The notes under the pieces are model-generated. The model was not told where the DNA came from and ran no database searches. It saw only the letters and a list, made by a program, of their open reading frames with translations. 64,000 nt of DNA from Phlegmacium glaucopus. Taxonomy: Eukaryota > Basidiomycota > Agaricomycetes > Agaricales > Cortinariaceae. Location: positions 284,130 through 348,129 of the forward strand of contig MU130621.1 in NCBI GenBank assembly GCA_015039465.1, written 5' to 3'. Positions 34,926-46,064 of the stretch are shown here, piece after piece. Made by a program: the position numbers and the translations under genes. The number at the start of each line of letters is the position of its first letter. Position 1 is the first letter of the stretch.

Positions 34926-37391
34926 AACTGGGTGAGCGATTGACGTAGCCATACGCCTTCTTGAATGGCTCGAGTGAGAGCAATGTATTCGGCCTCCGTG
35001 GTGGATAAAGCAATGCAGTTTTGCTTTTTAGCGGACCAACTAATGGGTCCGCCACCCATTGACCAAAGGAAGCCTGATACAGAGGCGTGATCCTTCTTGT
35101 CGCCAGCCCAATCTGCATCCGATAGGCCAGAGAGTGCGAGGCTGAGATTGTCTCCACCGTAGTGAAGACGATACGTCCGCGTTCCTTTGAGGTAGCGAAG
35201 GACTCGTTTGGCAGTAGCAAAATGTCGGGGTTCAGGAGAGGAGCAGTGTTGAGAGAGCAGAAGCACGGCGAAGGAAATGTCAGGACGAGAACACATCTGG
35301 AGGAACAAGAGGGAGCCGACCAAGCGCTGAAAGGATTTCGTGAGATTCGCTGTAGACGGGTACACGTCGTCAGGAGACCCAAAAGGATGATCTCGATCGA
35401 GAGGTGTTTTGACGGGGTTGCAGTTTGTGAGATCGTATTCGGCAAGGAGGGTGTCAATGAACATCTCCTGATGTATCCAGAGTTCCTTAGTTTCTAATTG
35501 ACGCTCGAATTGAACGCCAAGGAAGCAACGAAGAGGGCCGAGATCTTTAATTCCGAAGGCCTTCTTGATTTCACCTTTGATGAAGTCGAGAAAAGACATC
35601 GAAGTGCACCCTGACAGACCGTCGTCGACATGCATTGCTAGAAGGCAATGTACATCCTCTCCTCCCCATGATCGCTTGTAGACAAAGACAGCGTGATCAA
35701 ATTCGGATCGAAGGAATCCGAGAGTTTCAAGAACCTTACGGAGAAGATTGTACCAGATCAGGCTAGCCTGCTTCAAGCCGTAGAGGGATTTGAGCAGGCG
35801 CCATACGCCCTGGAGTCCAGATGGAGAGGTGTAGCCAGGAGGATAACGCATGTAGATGGTTCGAGTGAGGTCCCCCCAGAGGAAAGCGCGCGTCGCATCA
35901 AAACACTCTAGATGCCAGCCGTTGAGAGCAGCATGAACTGCAATGAAACGAATGCTCGCGGACTTCGCAACGGGAGCGAAGGTTGCGTCGTAATCGACAA
36001 AAGGTACTTGGGAGAACCCTTGCGCGACTAACCGTGCTTTGTGAATGGGTGGTCCACCATCGGGATCGAGTTTGAACTCGAATACCCATCGGTTCCCGAT
36101 GGCTCTCCTCCCCTCTGGCAAGACTTCCTCCACATACACCCCCATGGACTTCAACATCCCCAACTCTTTCTCTTCCACTTTCCTCCAATCCTCTGCGTCT
36201 GATCGTGCCATAGCTTCACGGTGATTTGCAGGAGGAGTTGACATGTCGTACCCGGGATTGTGGGGGTTACGAGGAATATCACTACGCAAGGAAAGGAGTG
36301 CGAGCTCGAAACTCGCATCCATGTCACGCTGAAGATAGTTCTGAACATCGAGTGACGCTGCGAGGGATGTGAAGTCGTCGGTTTCTTCAAACAAGTCGGG
36401 CAATTCACAGCAGAGGTAGGAATAGTCCGCTGCTTCAGCGTGATCATCCATTGCCAGTGTATCGTTCTTCTCAGCTATCATAGACGCTCTCTCCATCGCA
36501 AGTCGCTCCACTGCAGCCCTCCTCTCCTCACGCTTCTCCTTATTGATCCTGATTCTCTCCAGATGCTCTTTTGCTGATCGGATGGAATCAGCGTAATCTC
36601 GTCCCCTGGTGGTGAGCAAACGATTGCTGCGAAGGGTGAGAGCAGACTTAGTCGAGTGTTCGGTCGTGATGGGAGGATGTTGCGAGGTGATGTTGGGTGC
36701 GAGAACATCGGGCGAAGATACATCGTTGCTGGGAGGTGTAGATGAAGGGGAAGATTCCGATGGAAGTGTTTCCGGGGATGAAGAAGGTGCAAGAATGGAG
36801 GGAGGGAACGGCAGTGAGGAGTAGTCGACAGGAGTAGAAGAGACCTCATGAATTGCATGGTATGGGATGTTTTCGTCAAAAATAACAGATCCCGAGTCGA
36901 AGAATAAATGTGTCGCGAGTGAGCGCACGCGATATCCTCTACCTGACGGTGGATACCCCATGAAAAGACATTCCACAGACTTTACTCCCAACTTGGATTG
37001 TAATTCGACAGGAACATGTGCGAAGCATCGAACACCCCAGACTCGCAAGTGGGAGACATCAGGCTTATGATTTTGAAAGACTTCAAATGGGGTTGTGTTT
37101 TTCGGAAGTGAGGAAGTGATTGTGAGATTATAGAGATACGCTGCGGTGAGAGCTGCTTCACCCCAGTATGTGAGAGGCAGCTGTGCGGCAGTAAGCATCG
37201 CCAACATTCTCCCCTGTATGGTTCGAAACACACGCTCCATTTTCCCATTTTTCCAATGCTCGTAACGTGGCACAACGTCACGCTCAATCCCGTCTTTCTC
37301 CAGAGCCTGAATGAATTCGTTGCTCCCGAGTTCACCTCCTCCATCCATCCTCAGCTTTATCACTTTCTCCCCAGTCTTTCGCTCCCAGCTG
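34926..37391 (-). CDS. copia pol: integrase C-half, reverse transcriptase, RNase H
   Basis: A long uninterrupted frame. It opens inside the integrase core (WERKTGEKVIKLRMDGGGE, carrying the second catalytic Asp) and continues with KMERVFRTIQGRMLAM and the WGEAALTAAYLYN region, then a Pro/Ser-rich linker. The reverse transcriptase follows: FAPVAKSASIRFIA, DATRAFLWGDL, GLKQASLIWY, and the catalytic pair in MHVDDGL. RNase H comes last (DADWAGD, STTEAEY). The annotated frame stops after a false tail (YEECV) because it runs into the mirrored block at 34,925. With that block reversed it continues to the normal RNase H end. The frame is intact, which suggests recent activity. The N-terminal residues of the printed ORF (37,392-37,504) belong to a different fragment read out of frame. 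Confidence 0.93.
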
Positions 37392-37511
37392 GAGAGGACT
37401 GGGACAATCAACTTGAAACTGGGTGAGCGATTGACGTAGCCATACGCCTTCTTGAATGGCTCGAGTGAGAGCAATGTATTCGGCCTCCGTGGTGGATAAA
37501 GCAATGCAGTT
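37392..37511 (-). mobile_element. second RNase H fragment fused to the integrase
   Basis: Bases 37,417-37,511 repeat 34,926-35,020 with no difference seen by eye over 95 bp. The next 25 bases continue RNase H (QVDCPSPL) and then jump into the integrase at cctctc. It is out of frame with the integrase and ends abruptly at host sequence after 37,511, with no LTR. Confidence 0.85.
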
Positions 37512-37845
37512 AAGTCTATTGGCCACTATAGGCCACTTTTCCTTCTTTCTAAATGTTTTCCCTTGCTTCATCCATTGTCGTGTTTTAGTATATATAGCGG
37601 ACATGATTCCTGAAATTTTCCTTGTGTTCTCAATTTTTATCTCACACATAGCTCGTTAGGCTCCTGCCTCGAGCTCTATATCTTTTCCAACGAATATTCT
37701 TTGATCCCAATAATCACCGCGCGATTAGTAAGATATACTTTCCATTATTTCGGTTTTTCTTTTTCCATTTCTTCTCTTCCACCAAACCGAAACATAGACA
37801 TTGACATCTACCTTAAATATGAGACAGGTATGATGTCACTCGCTC
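37512..37845. other. right flank of the retroelement
   Basis: AT- and pyrimidine-rich, no gene. No target-site duplication can be assigned because neither end of the element is intact. Confidence 0.5.
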
Positions 37846-38787
37846 ATGGACGCCTTTCCACTTCCCCTCCCTTCCAAGTTCCCGCCTGAAGGCTTTGCTT
37901 ATCCAGACCGAGCTATATCGGAAATATCTACCGAAACTGCCTTCAAGACGGGTGTCAAGCAAAGAGATACATTCAACGGGCAGAGATGTTGCGTGGTGTG
38001 CGGTGTGAGGCCGACATCGATTTGTTACATTATTCCACAACACGAGGATGAGACAGTGCGTCTGACCATTAAATATTGACGTCTCTAATATATAGTCTAG
38101 TGGGCAGGTCTTAAAAAGAAGGGATACGTCCCACGCGCAGCCAAATCTGTTGAACATGAGCCTCGAAATGGCCTATCGATGTGTGCCCTACATCGCTCGT
38201 ATTTTGACCGGTTCTTTTACATACGATATATTCCTAATGTAAGTCTGACTTTTATCCTTTCCTTCCACATCGCTTATCGTTTGTTAACTTAGACACGACA
38301 ATTCTTGTTCGTTAACCAATCTGGCACAGAGGAACTTGTACAGTACCATGGAAAAGCCATACTCCTGGACATGAATCACTCCCATGCCCCTTTCCCAGCC
38401 GCTTTTCTCATTCATGAGCAGCGAATACGCAGCTTTTGGCCTTTTGCCCGGCCATCCATCATTCCGGCATCAGCTCCATTCCCAGAACAAGACTGGATTG
38501 TTTCTTATGCCCAAGATATATCTTCCGGTGGCGAGATTGCCCCGAGTGATGCAGGACCATCTTCTGCCACCCTGAAGAATGAAAGTTCCGGCCAAACAGC
38601 ATCCGACATGGGCGGCCAACCACCCCTCAATATGATAGATCTTATGCTGGGTGAAGACACAGTTTCAAAAATACTTTCTGCTACCCGTAACTCGGCGTCT
38701 TGGAAGGCTTGTGTCCAAGAGGGGACAAGCTGGGAGGGTACCGCCGAGGAAAATATCGCAAAGTACAAAGAGAACATTGAGCTTTAA
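37846..38787 (+). CDS. HNH-endonuclease-like domain protein
   Basis: A fungal protein of the HNH_2-like group, common in mushrooms and of unknown cellular role. The start is the ATG at 37,846. Introns at 38,056-38,100 and 38,239-38,293 keep the frame, and the stop ends at 38,787. The N-terminal third has the domain: RDTFNGQRCCVVCGVRP (paired cysteines), then the ICYIIPQHED beta-turn, and after intron 1 the block GLSMCALHRSYFDRFFY with a further His. The C-terminal half is Ser/Pro-rich and low complexity. No signal or membrane segment. Such proteins may derive from homing or restriction nucleases; whether this one cuts DNA is unknown, because the canonical histidine pattern is only partly visible. 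It sits 335 bp from the end of the retroelement. Confidence 0.72.
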
Positions 38788-39002
38788 GGAGAAGACTTGG
38801 CACGGGAAGGGCGTGGACAGTTTTCATAGATTCCGATGGACCACAATAATTATAGTATACTGTATAGCGATATAAATGACTTTTCTACTTGCGCTTATTC
38901 CCTCCTGCGGCGCTGAATGAAAAAAAAGGGGTCGTGTGCTGCTGACGTAACACGATTATTGGTTGTCACTGCCACAGCAACTGTGCTCTGACACTGACCA
39001 CC

Positions 39003-41658
39003 ATGGAAGATTCGCTTTTGAGCATAAAGTCTGCTCCTTCGACATTGTTCGTGTCGACGGAGTCAGCAACGGCGACGAATCTTTCATTCTCTCAAGCCTT
39101 AGCGGAAACAGCTAATGAAGAAGTGAGTCAAATTTATTTTTTTCATCAAACTATGATCTCGGCGGTCTCACGAAACATCCTATACAGCCCTCGATATTTG
39201 TAGCCGCACAACGTGGAGACATTCAGTTATTAAGAGAACTGATTGAATCCGGGAAAGCCACTGCCACAGACCGTGATCCTCAAAATATCACCCCGCTTCA
39301 TTGGGCGGCCATCAACGCCCATGTACCAGCCTGTCGCTATCTACTCGAACAGGGCGCTGAAATCGATGCTCTGGGCGGAGACCTCGTTGCCACTCCAATG
39401 CAATGGGCTGCTCGCAATGGCTACCTCTACGTCATCCAGCTCCTCATCTCCCATAATGCAGATCCAACCATTACCGATTCTCAAGGTTACAATTCGCTCC
39501 ATCTCGTCACACATTCGTCTTCTATTATGCCACTCTTGTACCTCCTTCATCAACCTATCAATGTCGACTCTCGTGATTCTCAAGGACATACTTCTTTGAT
39601 GTGGGCTGCGTACCAAGGAGATGCTCTTTCCGTTGATCTTCTCCTCAGACACGGCGCAAATCCAAATCTCAAAGACGATGCGGGTCTCACCTCTCTTCAT
39701 TGGGCTGTTGTCAGAGGCAACCGAATTGCTATCCGAAGACTCATTGAAAAAGGCGCTGACTTGACTGCCAAGGATGGTGAAGATAGGACTCCACGCGATA
39801 TGGCTGCAGAGCTTAAAAGTTTAGGAGCCTGGAAACGTGCCCTCGAAGAAGGCGGCATGGATGAGCATGGTGTTAAGCGAGGAAAACCATTAAGTGATGT
39901 TCGTCTTTTATCAACAAGCGCTGTCTGTGCATATATTAACATATTACTCCAGAGAAACACCAAAATTGCGATATTTATGATGCCCACCATCTTCTTTTAT
40001 CTGATGTTCATGACCTTGACCATATTACCATGGTACACTGGCATTCTACTGGCATTAGCCGAGTTTTTCGGGATGCATCATGTACATCATCTTTCCATGC
40101 CAATCCACTTTGACGTCATTGACTTTTATCAAAATAGATTGTAACACGTGTTTTATTGAACAAAGCCACCTACACCGATAGCGTCAGCCAAACACCTTAT
40201 TTCGCAGGCATCATATGCGGCTCTCTTCTCTGGGTTCTTTTCTGCTGGCTCACACGACTCGTCCAACGTATGTTCCCTTTTTTTTGTGGTTGGTTTATCC
40301 ACTCAATCCTCAAGAAGAAGCACAATCTCACGCTATCTCACATCTCATGTTTGCGTTGATTGTTGGCTTATGCGCCTACAATTTCTTCCGTGCTGTGACA
40401 CTTGATCCTGGTACATGTCCCAAACCGACTAGCGACGACGAATTGAAATCGGTAATTTCATCCTTCTTCCTTTGGAATAGATTAACTGAGATAAGACTTA
40501 GATTATTGAGGAACTTGCGTCCGAAGGAAGACTAAATGGACAAACCTTCTGTATTCAATGTATGGCTCGCAAACCCCTCCGATCTAAACATTGTCGTGTA
40601 TGCGACAAATGTATTGCAAGGAGCGACCAGTAGGTTGCTCTCCCTGTCTGAAAGATGAATCCTTTAAAGTATTTTTTCTCCCTAGTCATTGTCCCTGGGT
40701 GTGGAATTGCGGCAAGTTTTCTTTTTCTTCCGAATTGCCCGGGCAAGTTAACTGATCTAGACAACCATTAGTTGGTATGGGCAACCACCGTCAATTCTTG
40801 ATATTCGTTAGCACGCTTGTCATCGGCGTCTGTCTCTTCGACTATCTCACCTACGCATGTCAGTGATTCCGTTTCCAACACTGGAAATAGAATAATAACC
40901 ATCTTTCTTCAGACTTTTCATCAAATGTTACATCAATACCTCCAAGCGATATCTCACCTTCCTGTCCTCTCCCAGGCGAACTTTGCGCCATCACAACATA
41001 TGATCCTTTCCTAGTATCCGTTGCTACCTGGGCTACTCTCCAGCTCTTATGGACAGTTATCCTTCTCGCCTCTCAACTATGGCAAGTCGCCCGTCAGATG
41101 ACAACTTTGGAAGTATCTAATCTCGGTCGATACGGATTCATGGGTGGTCGTGGAGGTGCCAGTTTATCTGGACAAATGAGTCATCGTCATGGGCGTCGTC
41201 ATGAAAGTGGTTTATCTGGAGTTGATACCGAAGATTCTTCTCTCGTTGGAAACGACGCTAGCAGCGACGCTTCCGCTGGAACCGTACACCGCCATTCTGG
41301 TATCTGTGCCGGCTGTGGCAGTGGATTCTTGATGAATTTGCTTGGGTTTGATCGATTTACGAAAGGGAAAGCTGTGGATGGTTTAGCGAGGGCAGGTAAA
41401 GCGAGTAATCCATTCGATCTCGGGATTGTAGGAAATTGCAAGGACTTTTGGACTGCTGGAAAGGAATTAGGGGTTCAATATGAGATGTTGTATGATGTAC
41501 CATTGGAAGGGTTCCGAGAAGCGAAGCGGAGGAGGGACAGGGAGGTTGAGGAGATTGGGGTTAGGAAACCTCCAAGTCGGAAAGGGTTATTCATGGGCTT
41601 TGGATTGGGAAGAGCTAGTGGAAGTCGGGGAGGATATGAACCTGTTAGTCAGGCCTGA
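39003..41658 (+). CDS. AKR1: ankyrin-repeat palmitoyltransferase
   Basis: A Golgi/endosomal protein S-acyltransferase. The start is the ATG at 39,003 and the stop at 41,656-41,658. After intron 1 there are about six ankyrin repeats ([57 protein letters not shown]). Hydrophobic segments follow ([39 protein letters not shown]). The cysteine-rich domain is [21 protein letters not shown], then [19 protein letters not shown], with two more membrane helices and a long Gly/Ser/Arg-rich tail containing a CAGCGSGF motif. The DHHC tetrad is split by the intron at 40,630-40,685. The next intron (40,712-40,771) has a GC donor. The catalytic Cys is present. Order and length fit Akr1 with eight or nine introns. 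Confidence 0.93.
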
Positions 41659-41869
41659 ATCGTCTCATACCTGTGTATTTAATATATAGCTAATCTATAT
41701 GCTGATGATGCCCAGTGGAATTCAATGTGGGTATCAAAACACATTATAACCCCAAGTCATTTTTTTTTTCACTTCAGTCATCTACCACTTTTACACTCTG
41801 TTGTCAGAAGTTATGGAAACAGCACCAAACTACCGCGAATGGAAGATTGTTCAAATGGGATAAAGGTTC

Positions 41870-42703
41870 CTAAATGGCTACTGTGCATCCAACCACTCTT
41901 CCGATTGCAACTCGTCTTGCAGGGGCTGGCCCGATGTTTCCGAGTTCATAACCAACAGCATACAAAGTACTCTCACCCGCAGTCAGTTGTCTGATTGCAG
42001 CGGCATTGACAAGGGGTGGAAGATTGTGCTGAGTGTCACCGATTCATGAGCAATTCTGAGAATCAAATGAGGGGGAACTCACAGGATTCTGCGTAGGCAT
42101 GGTGCCATCATTGAATGGGACTATCGTAAAGGGAGTGAAGCTGCCATCATGAAGTTGGTGGTTTCGAGTCTGAGGTTCATTAGTCTCATATAAAGCCACA
42201 AGATCCAGCAATACCTGGGCAAGTGTTATTCGAATTGGAGCTAGAATAGTGGTCATAGCCGGGTGGAACCAGGCAGGTGCCGCAGCTTTGCGTAATCAGC
42301 ATTTTGCAAGAAAAAGGCACTCATAACTCACCTGCCGCAGAGTGAGCCATGATAATACCTGTCTTATACACATCTGCCATGGCTGCATCCTGTGTGGTGG
42401 GAGCGTTAGGTGCCTGGGATGCTGCATAGATTGGTTAAGTTTGACGAATGAATGAGGAGTGGAAATGGCTGACCGGCTGCCACATCAACTCGTGCTTGGT
42501 AGGATTTTGCGGCGACAACGTCGGCTAGCGTAGGAGGATCGTGAGGCTGAGGTGGAAGATTGACGCCTGCTGGCTGCAGAGGAAGTTGAACAGGCATATG
42601 GGGGTTTGTTATGCAAAGATGGGCAGTCAAACCTCTGTGACACAGATCGTTCAAGTTTCAATTGTGACACGCTATGACTGACTCACGCTTTTGCGTCGAC
42701 CAT
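41870..42703 (-). CDS. Mug135-like C-terminal domain protein
   Basis: The start is the ATG at 42,703-42,701 and the stop at 41,872-41,870. Exons joined at GT-AG sites (about 42,636-42,690, 42,424-42,474, 42,284-42,330 and two more) give a small Pro/Ala-rich N-terminal half (VNLPPQPHDPPTLADVVAAK, AMADVYKTGIIMAHSAA) and a C-terminal part with SFTPFTIVPFNDGTMPT, LPPLVNAAAIRQLTAGE and a Gly-rich end. This matches my memory of the fungal family named after S. pombe Mug135 (meiotically up-regulated); the biochemical function is unknown. No signal peptide. It is divergent from the cytolysin gene with only about 180 bp between start codons, so the two may share a promoter. Confidence 0.65.
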
Positions 42704-42794
42704 CTTCTGTCTCTTTCCTAACTATACATGCATCGATACCGAACTCGAAAGGCGTTCCATCCATTCATCATGTAATCAACCTACCTGGCAGAGA

Positions 42795-42801
42795 TATAAA
42801 A
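42795..42801 (+). promoter_or_regulatory. TATA box of the cytolysin-like gene
   Basis: The sequence tataaaa (within gatataaaagg) lies 89 bases before the ATG at 42,884. It is in the short divergent promoter region shared with the minus-strand gene. Confidence 0.6.
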
Positions 42802-42883
42802 GGTCAGCTCACTCACTGTCCCCAGCATCTCAGAACTTGAGTAGCAAACTTTCATTCAATTTTTGCAAACCAACCACATCATC

Positions 42884-43588
42884 ATGTCGTATGCCAACTC
42901 CGTTCAAGTTAACAGTCCAAATGACGGTGGGTCATTGACGCTAGTTGTCCGCTGACTGTTCACTCACTCAGTTTTCATGTCTGTAGCCGGGCCTTTTCAA
43001 CCGCTCAACAAACTCCCTGCTGACCTCATTCATACATCCATCCAAGTCTCGCAGTTTGTTGGCCCTTTTGTCATCATCAAGGATGACGTGAAGTACTTTG
43101 ATTGGCCCGGATTCAAGAAGCGGATCGATGACTACAGCGGCGACGACCTGAGCTTCGACGCTTTCAAGGACACGAACATTTCCCGCACAGAATCGACGGT
43201 GTCTACCATGGTCGATAAGATAGTCGCTTTCTTGCAGGATGCACTCAGCGTTGCACTGGACGAGAAAGCTCTCAAGCAGTTGACTGCAACTATCACGGCC
43301 ACGTTCACCAACCTCAAGGAGTCGAAGAGTGAGGGCTGGGCTTCCTTCAACCGTGAAAGTTCTTCGAATAACAGTTCTTGGGAGTATCGACTCCTTTTCG
43401 CTATTCCCATGGAAGATGTCCCCACCTTCTTCTACTCGCTCGTGACCACGATCAAGTTGATCGCGGACATTCATGAGGAGTCCTCTTGGTGGGGACTCAA
43501 GAGTAGTTCCTCCAAGAACTTTTCCGCAGAGATCATGGCGATGGAGCTGGTCGTTGAGAAGGACTTCAAGAACCCCCGTGGCGCTTAG
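42884..43588 (+). CDS. Cyt-like (CytB/volvatoxin-type) pore-forming protein
   Basis: A small single-domain protein of about 220 residues resembling the Cyt delta-endotoxin fold, which in mushrooms includes volvatoxin-type cytolysins. The start is the ATG at 42,884, one intron runs from 42,927 to 42,971 and the stop is at 43,586-43,588. Seen in the sequence: no cleavable signal peptide, a helical middle region with heptads (VDKIVAFLQDALSVAL, LKQLTATITATF), then alternating strands around WEYRLLFAIPME and a second hydrophobic strand FFYSLVTTIKLIADI, and a conserved-looking end MAMELVVEKDF. Family members bind membranes and insert as beta-structured pores; activity here is unproven. The frame is intact. 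A TATA box and a short divergent promoter support expression. Horizontal origin of this family in fungi is possible but cannot be judged here. Confidence 0.72.
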
Positions 43589-45051
43589 AAAGAGGTAAAT
43601 TCCTCAATTGCGTTGGTAAAGATGTGCTCATTGGTCTCGTTAGAATGACGCACAGCGCAGGCTGTCCTGCTGGGTTTATTTGGGATTTGCATTAGCTTTG
43701 GTGAACGGGTCTTATGCTTTACTTGTACTATCTCCGTGATTTTTTTTCTCTTCGTGTATGCTTCTCTTTTTTTCACCGTCTTGTGTATTACTACCTGTGA
43801 TCGTATTCTGTGATATATTGACTGTTTTCTGTTACCGCACGTTCGTGCCGCCGGGCCGTACCGGGTGCGCCTGTTCTACTCCCCAGGCCTATACTCTGCA
43901 TTTTGTCACATGTCTAGAGTCTACCTAAAAGCCCGTCTCGTATACTCTCGCGACGAGCTTAGATGTCCTCCAGCTCGACACGATGGCAGCTCCACTCAGC
44001 TACACGATATGGTGGATAGGCGAGTGACGTGGGATGTTATCGTGAGCTCCCATGTCAATCGCTCTGAACTGTACACATCAAAGGATGACTATTGGATTAT
44101 CGATGCAAATATATGTTCTAGGAGGTTAATCGTGATGGAACTGGGATATGGACAGTGATGCCCGATCCTCACCCAGCTCAATTGCCACGTCTCTCTCAGG
44201 CTCGTGTTGAACGGGCCTGAAGCTGATGAGGGCCTGGTCATATCGCACGCCGTAGAGGTAACCGTTTTCCATAGACCTCGATCTTTTCAAAATATATTCG
44301 TCTCCCTATCGATCTTGGGTAGTATATACCTCAATACCTTGACTCTCTGGTAAAGCCTACATGAGAAATTACATCATCTAGGTTATGATAGCATACAAAC
44401 TGTAGAGAAGTAGTCAAATATCACCCTCCCTAAGCATCATATCCTCCTGGTAGCGTGAAGAAATCCGATTTCGCGAAGATGAGTTCAATTACCCATTAGC
44501 AGAATGTCGGAATAATAAGGAAAACGATGTGAGACTTGGTCCCAAGCATTCGCAAGCATAGATCCAGACATTCGTTCAAGGAAGATCGCTCGTATACGAT
44601 TGTTTGCTGGCTCTAAAAAAAGTGTTGGTAATGAATGGCATCAGATGTGTAGATCGAGATCGACAACCTTCTGCAGGTGATGTAATCATTGAGGGCGGTA
44701 CTTTCCGGATTCTCCCGCGATCCTTTTCCCATGTACCTGCCAACGCTTTCCGACAGCGCTGTAAATAACTCAGGTGATTAGGCTCTTGTGATTGCCTTGC
44801 TAGCTAGTAGAGAAAGGTGGAGAGACAGAGAGAAGAACCATCAAGTGAATGTAAGAGGAAATGATGGATAGGAGTGTGTAGAGGAAAGCCCTCGGTCAAC
44901 TTGATGTTATAAGTTTGAGTCATGGGATCATCATAATTTCAACGGCTCCGAAACGATTGACAATGACAGCACTCATTGAACTCAACTTCGAATGACACAA
45001 TCCTACGCCTTCTGACCTCATAAACATCAAGATTCAAGACCCCACACAACC
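43589..45051. other. intergenic, nothing recognised
   Basis: Pyrimidine-rich 3' flank of the cytolysin gene, then AT-rich sequence. The plus-strand frame at 43,865-44,158 has no motif. Confidence 0.5.
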
Positions 45052-46064
45052 ATGCATCAAGGACACAACATCCCATGGGGCTTATTCGCCTCAAATTTCG
45101 AATTCGTTCGTAACGATAAACGCTTTACTCCAAACATAACATCCTTGAGAACTAAAGGAAAACCCAACGCCTCTCAAGAACTTAAACATTTCATCAGAAA
45201 ATTTACTCAAACGATCATCACTTTCTCTGAAACAGAACGGAAGAAATATCCTCCTAGGTTCGAATGCCCGACCACGGGAAACTTATTTTCGGATGAGTTA
45301 CGAGACCGATATCCTGATTATCTGAATGATCGTAATCAACGGATTGAACACTGGATTGCGAGAGCACATCGTGATCCCGTTACCGGACAAAGGAGCTATG
45401 GCACACAAGACGGTCGACTCGCCGATGTCGTCAAAGTCCTTCTACATGAAAACCAACTCCCCACCCTCCTCATGCTCGCACATCACCCCGACATCCCTAT
45501 CGCTCATCTCGATTCTCTAAGCTGGGGACACCACTTTGGTTTTTCACGCGTCAAAGAATCCGCTATCCGCGCATATATGTTTTTCAACGGCGCGTATGCG
45601 ACGGGGATATTGGAAAATGGGAGTTATAAAGAATTGAACGAGTATAAATATCTTCTTATGGAGGTTGCGGTCAGTATGGATTTCCCAGCACAACAGATCC
45701 CCCATGTTCAGTTTTTGACCAAGTGCGGGATAAGGATTACAGATATAAATATATATAAAGGTTAACCTGCTATTTTTTGGTTGTTGGAATTCTTCTAATT
45801 TTCGTTCCCCAATGCCCAGATAACCTGAAAGAGGTGTCTGTACATAAAGACATGGAAGCAATGAGAGAATATTTGAAGACTTTGTTTGGGCTGATGTATC
45901 GGTACGATGTTCTCATACGAGAATGTGGTGGGGAACCACAGTGGGAGGCAGAACTTGCCTCGTGTGTGCCCCTATGCCAAGTTGTTAAAATGAACATCAG
46001 GAAAATCGGGAAAGTCTATGTAGACTTTACAGACAAAAGTAGCTACTATAGGCTTCTGGATTAA
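45052..46064 (+). CDS. unrecognised protein, one intron
   Basis: The start is the ATG at 45,052, the intron is 45,761-45,819 (frame kept across KG/DN) and the stop is at 46,062-46,064, giving about 317 residues. The protein is soluble-looking, basic at the N-terminus and rich in His, Tyr and Arg (for example HWIARAHRDPVTGQRSYGTQ, MLAHHPDIPIAHLDSLSWGH). There is no signal peptide, membrane helix or catalytic motif I can name. The composition and clean splice site support a real gene; no family is proposed. Confidence 0.6.
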
